This document shows, one piece after another, positions 6,592-12,902 of a stretch of 13,406 nucleotides of DNA. How positions within the stretch are numbered: position 1 is the stretch's first letter; every line of letters starts with the position of its first letter. Made by a program: the position numbers and the translations under genes. Source of the DNA: Spirochaetales bacterium (GTDB taxonomy: Bacteria; Spirochaetota; Spirochaetia; DSM-27196; SKKC01); the NCBI GenBank assembly GCA_007121695.1, contig SKKC01000405.1, positions 1-13,406 on the forward strand, written 5' to 3'. The notes beneath the pieces are model-generated. The model was not told where the DNA came from and did no database searches. It saw nothing but the letters and a program-made list of their open reading frames with translations.

Positions 6592-7640
6592 ACCGTTTCT
6601 CCTCCAGAGGCAATGTCAGCCATCGCAAGCCGCATCTGTTCCTCCATGTGTTTCTTTTCAATGCGGTAGATCACACCAGTCGCTACCCAGCAACCCAGGA
6701 TAATGAACACCGTACTTACTATTGCCGTCAGCCCGAGCGTCGACATGCCGGTAATGCTGTGGCCTATGTTACAGCCACCGGCAATCGAGGCTCCGAGCCC
6801 CATCGTTATTCCACCGCCGAACTGCCGGACAAAGCGCTTCGGGTCGGGCATGCGAAGCACCGCCTCGCCTGCTGCTTTGGCCGCGAGAAACGCTCCGACT
6901 GGCACGCCGATCACCATGAACGACGCGGCGCTAATGCCGGAGCTGTCTCCGCCGACCAGGAACCGCGTCAACGCCACCGTCGGCTGTGTGAAGGAGAGTC
7001 CGAACTCGCGCCCCTGCATGGCAGACAGCAACCAGGCGGCGAAAGCGGCAAGCCCCACGAACAGCCCCGTGCGCTGCCAGCTCCAGCCGACAAGGAACTT
7101 CTGCTTGGGCGAGCGGGCGAGCCACAGACCGGCAACCGCTGCAAGCACAAGGATTACGCCCCACCGCAGCCACGCGGCCTCTATACCCAGCAGCCCGAAG
7201 AGCGTCGCATCACCGGCACCGACCGGAAGCGTGTAGCTTCGAAGCCCCTGCTGCAGCGGAGTCAACGCACCGCCGTCGGTAAGTGCGGTCCCGATCACGA
7301 ACCCGACCAGGGCCGCGATCGAACCGAGCATTCCCCGGCCGCAGCGGTAGTAGGTCCCACTCGCACAGCCTCCCGCCACCACCATGCCCACGCCGAACAC
7401 GAACCCGCCGATTATCGCGGCTGGCCAGAAAAACGGCGCCACAAGCGGGCTCAGAATCCCGAGATCCGTAAAGAGCGTTACCCCGATAATGTTGATGATG
7501 AGCACCAGTACCCACGCGCGCACGAGACTCCGGTCCTTCTCGAGATAGAAGCTCCGAAACGCGGTATTCATGCAGTACCCGCCGCGCTGTAGCGCAAACC
7601 CGAGCAGGAGTCCGAGCGCAATCCCTGCAATCGCAATCAT
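6588..7640 (-). CDS. tsuA: YeeE/YedE-family thiosulfate permease (TsuA-like)
   Basis: 350 residues from ATG 7640, supported by AGGAG about 10 bases upstream; a longer reading from 7760 adds 40 non-hydrophobic residues that overlap the preceding gene. An integral membrane protein with many hydrophobic segments and the internal pseudo-repeat of the YeeE/YedE family, each half having a glycine-rich cysteine loop. Cys23 in RGGYCMN, Cys92 in AGGCASGTYYRCG and Cys290 in AGGCNIGHSI correspond in spacing to the three conserved cysteines of the Spirochaeta thermophila YeeE thiosulfate channel (about 22, 91, 293). In that family thiosulfate passes along these thiols into the cytoplasm for cysteine synthesis. 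Two further cysteines (100, 317) are present. A selenium- or other sulfur-species-specific YedE paralogue is the main alternative, but linkage to rhodanese and TusA-like genes supports sulfur uptake. The cytoplasmic C-terminal tail is charged (RIEKKHMEEQMR). Confidence 0.92.
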   Translation of the reverse strand: MIAIAGIALGLLLGFALQRGGYCMNTAFRSFYLEKDRSLVRAWVLVLIINIIGVTLFTDLGILSPLVAPFFWPAAIIGGFVFGVGMVVAGGCASGTYYRCGRGMLGSIAALVGFVIGTALTDGGALTPLQQGLRSYTLPVGAGDATLFGLLGIEAAWLRWGVILVLAAVAGLWLARSPKQKFLVGWSWQRTGLFVGLAAFAAWLLSAMQGREFGLSFTQPTVALTRFLVGGDSSGISAASFMVIGVPVGAFLAAKAAGEAVLRMPDPKRFVRQFGGGITMGLGASIAGGCNIGHSITGMSTLGLTAIVSTVFIILGCWVATGVIYRIEKKHMEEQMRLAMADIASGGETV

Positions 7641-7665
7641 AGCTGTCTGTCTCCTCTGTACTGTC

Positions 7666-8823
7666 TCAGAAGCATGCAAAGTTTCCTTGTGGCTGAATCG
7701 AGAACCCTGCGACCTGCCCGACACCCTCGCCGAACCGGCCGGACAGCGGAATCGTGCCACGCGAAGCCGGTTCCCCGGACAGTCCGGCCGATAGCGCGTA
7801 CAGCGCTCCGGTTTCGGTCAGCAGCGCGATACTTCCGTCGCCGCGGCGTGCAAGCCCGGCGACCGGGCCCGGCATCGTGTGCTGCGAAATAACTGACTGC
7901 TCGCCAGCGTCGATCAGATACACCTGCGTCCTGTCGTGTCCGACCGCTGCGAGCACGTTCGTGTCCGCACCGAGCGGCACCGGAGCCAGGTCCAACGACA
8001 ATCTGACTGCAGAAAGCTCGACGGTCGCTCCGTCCCGCTCGGCGATTACCCGTGCGTCGCCATCCGATCCGAGCCCGACAAGCAGATGCGAATAGTCCGC
8101 GTCGAACCCAGCGGCAACCGTCGCCGAGGCGACGCGGTCTGCGGCGTCGACCCCGATTGTTCCCATGCGCTGGCCGTTCTGGGCAAAGAACACCGCGAAC
8201 CCGTCAGTTTCGGCGTCGTGGCGAAAAACCCTGCTCGCGCGGCGGTTGCGAATAACGGGGCCCTGTGTCCCCGCAGCGTCGTACTCGCCACGAAGCGTGA
8301 GTTCCCGCATGCGGTGGGTGTAGGCAGAGATGACCTCGCTTTCGGCCCAGGTCACAAACAGCACTTCGCCGGTATCGGAAAAGGTCAGGAACTCCGGTGT
8401 ACGCCCCGCGCCTCCCGGCGGGTTCACCGTCGCCTCGCGCTCGAGTAATGTCGTATCAAAGACGTCGATCTCAGGCGAATCCGCGTACGTCACCCAGACA
8501 GATACCCCTCCGGGTGTCGGGGTAACCGACCGAACGCGACGCGAAAGTTCACGCTCCGCGCGAACCGCCCCTGTAGCCGGATCGACAACCGCGAGAGCCC
8601 CACCGTCTGCCGATACCAGCACAAGACCGTCTACCGTTCCCGGAGCGGCAAAACTGCCCGTCGACCCGGCCGCCTGCGCCGCAGACGTCTGGCCTGCACG
8701 CGCCTGCGCCGCACCGGGCCAAAGACGCCCGTCGACTACGCCCCACCCTAATACGGCCGCTACCACGACGAGCGACGTAAGCACCAGAGCCTGCACTGTT
8801 GTCTGTATCTGCCTGTCAGTCAT
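7666..8823 (-). CDS. Membrane-anchored beta-propeller protein of the sulfur operon
   Basis: 385 residues; I recognise the fold type but not a named family. A single transmembrane anchor at about 13-30 (LVLTSLVVVAAVLGWGVV) and an Ala/Gly/Ser-rich linker precede a run of short repeats with the strand pattern of YVTN/WD-like propellers: GLVLVSADGGALAVVDPATGAV, SVWVTYADSPEIDVFDTT, FLTFSDTGEVLFVTWAES, and later NVLAAVGHDRTQVYLIDAGE and SIALLTETGALYALS. The body should be periplasmic. The protein ends NFACF, and the cysteine in this tail, residue 384, is the only one in the whole protein. It is first in the operon, 25 bases before the permease gene, behind a TTGACA promoter. Inference: it scaffolds or presents sulfur species to the permease or rhodanese. 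It has no visible enzyme motif. The Shine-Dalgarno sequence is weak (AAAGA). Confidence 0.8.
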   Translation of the reverse strand: MTDRQIQTTVQALVLTSLVVVAAVLGWGVVDGRLWPGAAQARAGQTSAAQAAGSTGSFAAPGTVDGLVLVSADGGALAVVDPATGAVRAERELSRRVRSVTPTPGGVSVWVTYADSPEIDVFDTTLLEREATVNPPGGAGRTPEFLTFSDTGEVLFVTWAESEVISAYTHRMRELTLRGEYDAAGTQGPVIRNRRASRVFRHDAETDGFAVFFAQNGQRMGTIGVDAADRVASATVAAGFDADYSHLLVGLGSDGDARVIAERDGATVELSAVRLSLDLAPVPLGADTNVLAAVGHDRTQVYLIDAGEQSVISQHTMPGPVAGLARRGDGSIALLTETGALYALSAGLSGEPASRGTIPLSGRFGEGVGQVAGFSIQPQGNFACF

Positions 8824-8870
8824 AATCTTTATATACCCACGTTAGTTAGTGCATATTCGTTACAACAGGA

Positions 8871-8900
8871 AGCATATACACGGGCATACGGACCTGTCAA
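8871..8900 (-). promoter_or_regulatory. sigma70-type promoter of the sulfur operon
   Basis: On the minus strand a perfect TTGACA lies at 8900-8895. The -10 is either TATGCT at 8876-8871 (18-base spacer) or TATATG at 8878-8873 (16-base spacer). Transcription would start about 40 bases before the propeller ATG at 8823. Confidence 0.6.
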
Positions 8901-8906
8901 GCATTC

Positions 8907-8936
8907 TTGATAATTTCTATTGTTTTTGTAGACAAT
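8907..8936 (+). promoter_or_regulatory. Possible sigma70 promoter reading toward the lipoprotein-subtilase cassette
   Basis: TTGATA (8907-8912, 5 of 6) with an 18-base spacer to GACAAT (8931-8936, 4 of 6). It would give a leader of about 150 bases before the ATG at 9096. Weak; the -24/-12 element at 9069-9085 is the rival explanation. Confidence 0.25.
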
Positions 8937-8947
8937 GCATAATGCAT
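8935..8947. promoter_or_regulatory. 13-bp palindrome ATGCAT-A-ATGCAT in the divergent intergenic region
   Basis: Two copies of the self-complementary hexamer ATGCAT separated by one A form a perfect inverted (and direct) repeat. It sits about 35 bases upstream of the -35 box of the sulfur operon and between the two divergent operons, where an operator or activator site would be expected. The 272-base region 8824-9095 is more AT-rich than its surroundings and holds no credible gene. Confidence 0.35.
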
Positions 8948-9068
8948 CGGTTCAACCGCATGTATACTGCAGAATGGCAGAGACCTGTCGGGACTGCACT
9001 CTGTATGACCATGGCATATATAACGGTGCTATATAGAATTACAGGATTCCAAGGACCTCACACAACTC

Positions 9069-9085
9069 TTGGCATGCGAATTGCA
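9069..9085 (+). promoter_or_regulatory. -24/-12 (sigma54-type) promoter element before the lipoprotein-subtilase cassette
   Basis: TTGGCATGCGAATTGCA matches the sigma54 pattern YTGGCACGRNNNTTGCW at nearly all fixed positions. The invariant GG (9071-9072) and GC (9083-9084) have the required 10 bases between them. The expected transcription start, 12 bases past the GC, falls on or next to the ATG at 9096, implying a leaderless or near-leaderless message if it is used. Confidence 0.4.
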
Positions 9086-9095
9086 GGTGTAGTGC

Positions 9096-10232
9096 ATGAA
9101 AACACGTATTATTATCGGTGTGACACTCGCGGCTGCGTTCGCGTGTTCAAACCCGACCATCCAGGTCACGTCACCTGCCGACAGCGCTGGCGAACTCGCG
9201 ATCAGCTCGGTGCATCCGGAAGGCAGCGGCCTGCAGGCGAGCACCGTCTTTCCCGAGTTCGATCTGAGCGACGTTGCTTCGTATACGGTGGCACTCACCA
9301 ACGGGCCAGGCAGAACCGATCCCCATAGCGTAGTGGTTGACGCCAACGGTTCTGGCAACTTCGCCGAAGCAGTCGTATTCACCAATCTGATTCCCGGACG
9401 GTGGACGCTATCGGTCACCGGGCGCAACAGCGACTCCGAGGTCGTTCTTGCCGGATCGCAGAGCGTCTTTGTCGCCGGTGGCGAACGCCGCACATTCACC
9501 GTGCCTGTACGCCTGCTCGACGGCGCCGACGATCTCGGGCAGTGGGCCGCGAACTTCAGCTGGCCGGAAGAACTCACGGGCGAGGGCGGTTTTGACAAAA
9601 TCGGTGCTGTTACCGGGTACCGAATCTATATACAGGATGCGTCCACGCAGAACGTAACCGAGATTATCGGCACGTCTTCGCAAAGCCTTGAAACCGCGGG
9701 CATAACGGTATTCTTCGCTCCGGATGCGAAGGACCTCACAATTACCGCCGAGGATCAGGCCTCACAGTCCTTCTGGCTCACCGTTGAGCTTCTGACAGAC
9801 CGCGCCGACCCCTTCCAGGTGCTCGCACGGTACGATGAGCGCTGGTACGTCCGCGGAAACCTGAGAAGCAGCACGGCCGTCGCCTTTGCCGAGTCCGACT
9901 TCTCTTTTGGCGGTGGTGCGACTGTCGCGCTTGATCTGACCGATCTTGACCGTTTCGAAGAGCTGACTGACAACTACTTCTTTGAGACACCCGGGTCAAG
10001 CGTCGCAGCAGGCGAAACCTTTACCATACAGGCAGCAGGCCTCGAGAACGTGAGCTTCGGCTGGCGCATAAACGGCGAAACGGTCGCCGACGCGACCGGT
10101 AATACGCTCAGCATGGAAACAACCGCGGCAGAAGCCGGCCAGGTGAAACGCATTACCCTTGTTGTGACCGCTGCCGACGGTACGCGGTACTCCGCCGGTC
10201 ACAGCGTTCGAATTATCGCGGTAGAGGAGTAA
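9096..10232 (+). CDS. Large lipoprotein with C-terminal Ig-like domain
   Basis: 378 residues. The signal peptide MKTRIIIGVTLAAAFA ends at Cys17; the lipobox AFAC is relaxed, as spirochaete lipoboxes often are. The mature protein looks entirely beta-rich and extracytoplasmic. Residues about 35-140 resemble a carbohydrate-binding or Ig-like sandwich (VASYTVALTNGPGRTDPHSV, NLIPGRWTLSVTGRN, GGERRTFTVPVRLL). Residues about 150-290 form a second unassigned region. Residues about 293-378 are an Ig-like domain (AGETFTIQAAGLENVSFGWRING) that recurs in the next gene. It is the first gene of a four-gene cassette ending with a subtilase and a small exported protein. No enzymatic motif is visible. The start has only a weak AGGTG ahead of it and may be leaderless. 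Its role may be substrate or surface binding for the protease; that is inference. Confidence 0.82.
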   Translation: MKTRIIIGVTLAAAFACSNPTIQVTSPADSAGELAISSVHPEGSGLQASTVFPEFDLSDVASYTVALTNGPGRTDPHSVVVDANGSGNFAEAVVFTNLIPGRWTLSVTGRNSDSEVVLAGSQSVFVAGGERRTFTVPVRLLDGADDLGQWAANFSWPEELTGEGGFDKIGAVTGYRIYIQDASTQNVTEIIGTSSQSLETAGITVFFAPDAKDLTITAEDQASQSFWLTVELLTDRADPFQVLARYDERWYVRGNLRSSTAVAFAESDFSFGGGATVALDLTDLDRFEELTDNYFFETPGSSVAAGETFTIQAAGLENVSFGWRINGETVADATGNTLSMETTAAEAGQVKRITLVVTAADGTRYSAGHSVRIIAVEE

Positions 10233-10235
10233 TCC

Positions 10236-10742
10236 ATGCCCCGTCGGTTCCGGCTCAAGCTTTTACTGACTATTGCAGGACTGTTTTCGCTACAGGCCTG
10301 CACCCTGCCCTACGTCGCAACAGAGCTGGAACGACTGGGCGCAATCGCAATCGGACAGGCAGCCGGGTCGAACAGCGAAAACGAACCCGAACATACCGGC
10401 GAAACAGCATTTGAGTCGGACTTCCATAGCGATGTCGTTCTTTTTCGCCTTGAAAATACGTCCGGCACCACCGTACAGGCAGGCGAGGCGGTGACGCTCA
10501 CCGCCTCGGCCCACCTTGAAAACACACACGAGCCCGTTGATCTGCCAGAAGTCTTCTGGCGCATCAACGGTCGCTCCCCGGGTGAAAACGCCACAGTCAC
10601 CGGGGACTCGGGAGAAACGCTCACCCTGCAGACGCAGCCGGGCGAATCGGGTATGGTATATGTCGTTACCGCATACACCACGTTTGAAGACACGGACGTA
10701 TCCGTGTCGCAGTCCATTCGCGTGTGTGCCTGCCAGGAGTAG
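10236..10742 (+). CDS. Small lipoprotein sharing the C-terminal domain of its upstream neighbour
   Basis: 168 residues. The signal peptide MPRRFRLKLLLTIAGLFS leads to lipobox LQAC with Cys22 lipidated. A short polar linker (about 40-65) precedes a domain at about 66-168 that matches the C-terminal domain of the preceding lipoprotein: an AGE-x-x-T strand, a LEN turn, the WRING core, a G-x-TL-x-x-x-T strand and a final S-x-R strand. It therefore looks like a stripped-down paralogue consisting of anchor plus domain. It ends VCACQE, adding two cysteines to the lipid-bearing one. Only 3 bases separate it from the upstream stop, and AGGAG (10225-10229) overlaps the upstream Glu-stop codons, so translation is probably coupled. 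Function unknown. Confidence 0.82.
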   Translation: MPRRFRLKLLLTIAGLFSLQACTLPYVATELERLGAIAIGQAAGSNSENEPEHTGETAFESDFHSDVVLFRLENTSGTTVQAGEAVTLTASAHLENTHEPVDLPEVFWRINGRSPGENATVTGDSGETLTLQTQPGESGMVYVVTAYTTFEDTDVSVSQSIRVCACQE

Positions 10743-10745
10743 CCC

Positions 10746-12293
10746 GTGAACAAGCCCGGATTCCAATCACGACGCATGGTGATTGTCGCCGGGCTTTTTC
10801 TGCTGCTCGCCGGGTGCAACATCGGCTCAACACGCTTTACCCTCCCGGACCCCGACCCCATTATTCCCAACGACACCCTGTTCGCCGAACAGTGGAACCT
10901 GCGTACCATCCGCATCCCCGAAGCCTGGGGCCTGCTTCACGACCCCCTCGTCGAGCGCATCGCAAACAACCGGCAGGGCATAGCGCCGGTGGTCGTGGCC
11001 GTTCTTGATACCGGGATTGATGTAAACCATCCTGACCTGCGCGCGAACGTGCTGGGGGAGGTGTACGATGCCACCACAGACACGAATGGCGGTGTCGAAG
11101 CAAACTCTGCCGTAAACCATGGAACACACGTCGCCGGCATTATCAGCGCGCACACAAACAACGCCACAGGCGGAACCGACAGTATAGCTGGCATCGGATG
11201 GAACCGCATACGGATACTTCCCGTCACCGTTCTGGCAGAAGACGGATCAGGTTCGGTAAGCTCGCTCATTGAAGGACTCGCGTTCGCATCCGGCATGTCA
11301 GACGAGCAACCTCTGCAGCGTGCGGATGTAATTAATCTGAGCCTCGGGGCGACTGTTGCCCTCGGTCCGGATCTGGAGCCTCTCCTGAACGATATTCGGA
11401 AATCAGACATTCTCGTTGTCGCCGCCGCCGGGAACCGCTCGTCTTCTATAGCGTGCGCGAATGTCGACTTTCCCGCTCGTTATGCGTCAGTCATGGCGGT
11501 CGGCAGCGCAAACGGACCCGATCCGAGCACGTTTCAGCACGCGTTTTATACCGCCTGCGGCCCGGAAGTAGATCTTGTCGCGCCAGGCGGGACCGGTACA
11601 AGCAGCGGCGCCTACCAGGGCATCCTCAGCACCATATTCGGATCGGGCTCGTTCGGATTTCAGGCCGGCACATCGCAGGCAGCGCCCCACGTCGCCGGGG
11701 TGGCAGCACTCATGCGGGCGGTCAACCAGGAGCTGACGCCGCAGGAGATCGCGCACATTCTGCGCGAAACGGCGAGCCCCGCGCCCGTAGCCACCGACCC
11801 GGACCGCTACGGGGCCGGCATGTTGAACGCCCACGCGGCGCTCGCGGCCGCCCTGTCTGCGCCCTACGGCCCTTTTGCGCGCAACGACTTCTCCGTGTCA
11901 CCGCTGGCACTCGAACCCGAAGATCCCGACCACCTGGGCCTTCGCATGAGTGCCCGCGGTGGCGAGCCGGAAGCCGGGCGCTCGGCGCAGCGTTTCGCTT
12001 CGGAAGGGCCGACCGGTGCCGAGCTGTCCCGTATCATCATCACCCTGGATAGAGCATGGTTTCGCTCGACGGACCACGCCGACGTGGAAGCGGCGTTGCA
12101 CGATATCGCGCTGCGGCACGGGCTTGGCCCGATGCGATTCCTCGGAAACCGCTTCCCGAGCTTCGCGATCAGCGACCAGCAGACAGGCTCGGCCGAACTG
12201 CTTCTGGACCTCGTGGGCGAAGCCGTTGTTCACGATGCGATCTACGACACGCCGGTGTCGCTGACTGGCATCGGAGGCACAACCGGCCGATAA
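10746..12293 (+). CDS. Subtilisin-like serine protease (S8), lipoprotein, with C-terminal I9-like module
   Basis: 515 residues from GTG 10746, with AGGAG 6 bases upstream. The signal peptide ends in lipobox LLAGC (Cys24), so the protease is membrane-tethered outside the cytoplasm. The peptidase domain spans about 40-370 and opens with EQWNLRTIRIPEAWGLL. The triad is intact: Asp88 in AVLDTGID, His125 in NHGTHVAGI, Ser310 in GTSQAAPHVAGVAAL, with the oxyanion Asn230 in AAAGN. There is no N-terminal I9 prodomain; only about 16 residues separate the lipid anchor from the catalytic fold. After a disordered link (about 375-425), residues about 427-508 show a beta-alpha-beta-beta-alpha-beta pattern (RIIITLD, then HADVEAALHDIALRHG, then NRFPSFAIS, then SAELLLDLVG, then AVVHDAIYDTPVSL) that resembles inhibitor I9. 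Codons 3-18 lie in a hairpin with a T-tract. Substrates are unknown; the two upstream lipoproteins are probable partners. Confidence 0.95.
   Translation: MNKPGFQSRRMVIVAGLFLLLAGCNIGSTRFTLPDPDPIIPNDTLFAEQWNLRTIRIPEAWGLLHDPLVERIANNRQGIAPVVVAVLDTGIDVNHPDLRANVLGEVYDATTDTNGGVEANSAVNHGTHVAGIISAHTNNATGGTDSIAGIGWNRIRILPVTVLAEDGSGSVSSLIEGLAFASGMSDEQPLQRADVINLSLGATVALGPDLEPLLNDIRKSDILVVAAAGNRSSSIACANVDFPARYASVMAVGSANGPDPSTFQHAFYTACGPEVDLVAPGGTGTSSGAYQGILSTIFGSGSFGFQAGTSQAAPHVAGVAALMRAVNQELTPQEIAHILRETASPAPVATDPDRYGAGMLNAHAALAAALSAPYGPFARNDFSVSPLALEPEDPDHLGLRMSARGGEPEAGRSAQRFASEGPTGAELSRIIITLDRAWFRSTDHADVEAALHDIALRHGLGPMRFLGNRFPSFAISDQQTGSAELLLDLVGEAVVHDAIYDTPVSLTGIGGTTGR
10752..10799 (+). promoter_or_regulatory. 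Terminator-like hairpin inside the subtilase signal-peptide codons (possible attenuator)
   Basis: Outer arms AAGCCCGG (10752-10759) and CCGGGCTT (10789-10796) pair perfectly over 8 bp. Inner arms CAATCAC (10764-10770) and GTGATTG (10779-10785) pair over 7 bp, with a small internal loop (4 and 3 bases) and an 8-base terminal loop. A T5 run (10795-10799) overlaps the end of the outer arm. The GC-rich outer stem plus T-tract has the form of an intrinsic terminator, placed after the protease start codon rather than after a gene. Confidence 0.5.
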
Positions 12294-12880
12294 TGAGGAA
12301 TATGAGACCTGCGGCGTACAGCCTTGCCCTGTTTCTCGTGATACTGCTTTTCGCAATCGGATCGGGACAGGTACTCCATGCGACCGACCACCCGCGCCTC
12401 GAAACCCAGGTAGGAGTACTTGTACTGCAGGGCGCGGCGGGCATAGATGCGTCGTTATTCGCCCTACCGCCGAGCAGGGCGTCCCGGGAGATCGCCGGCA
12501 GTATCGACGCCGGAATCGGCGTCGGCTATACGCAGATACGGCTTCTCGATCGCGAGGTGGCGGCATTCGCCGGGTCGTCGTACACCGTCAGCCTGCTCGG
12601 CATTGTGGGGTACAAACCGCCGCTTGAGACACGGTTCAACATTCGTGTCTCGCTTCGCTACGGACTGGCCATATCGGGTTTCAGAAATGAATTGCTTGTG
12701 ACGCAACCGGCTATTGTACTCGCGCCAGCGCTCGAAGTCGTGACGCAGACGACCGCCCCATGGACCTACGGCCTCTCGGTCGGGCTTCGCGGGGTCAACT
12801 ACGCGGTTGTCCCGGGAAGCCCCGCAGAGATTGCGCTCAGCATAGGATTCGTACTCCAGCGGGAAATCGCAAACGACTGA
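12293..12880 (+). CDS. Small exported protein, possible outer-membrane beta-barrel
   Basis: 195 residues from ATG 12293, which shares one base with the subtilase stop (TAATG), so translational coupling is expected. A second in-frame ATG at 12302 is an alternative start. The N-terminus MRNMRPAAYSLALFLVILLFAIGSGQVLHA is a signal peptide with a likely signal-peptidase I site after VLHA; there is no lipobox. The mature part has alternating short amphipathic strands bounded by Gly, Asn and Pro turns: LETQVGVLVLQG, GSIDAGIGVGYTQIRLL, FNIRVSLRYGLAISGF, WTYGLSVGLRGVNYAVV and IALSIGFVLQRE. This is the pattern of a small outer-membrane barrel, consistent with about eight strands, but I do not recognise a family. 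It has no cysteine. As last gene of the cassette it may house, export or receive the product of the protease. A longer reading of this frame from 12056 lies within the subtilase and is rejected. Confidence 0.75.
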   Translation: MRNMRPAAYSLALFLVILLFAIGSGQVLHATDHPRLETQVGVLVLQGAAGIDASLFALPPSRASREIAGSIDAGIGVGYTQIRLLDREVAAFAGSSYTVSLLGIVGYKPPLETRFNIRVSLRYGLAISGFRNELLVTQPAIVLAPALEVVTQTTAPWTYGLSVGLRGVNYAVVPGSPAEIALSIGFVLQREIAND

Positions 12881-12902
12881 TCTGATCGCAGCGAGCGACA
12901 GC

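Noticed and set aside
6648..7592. Plus-strand open frame of 314 codons antisense to the YeeE permease gene
   Set aside because: The translation is full of His, Arg, Pro and Gln with no hydrophobic core or motif; it is the complement of a membrane-protein gene with conserved cysteine loops.
12056..12292. Upstream extension of the last cassette gene to an ATG at 12056
   Set aside because: It would put about 79 Arg-rich residues before an obvious signal peptide and overlaps the subtilase C-terminal module. The TAATG at 12291-12295 gives a natural start.
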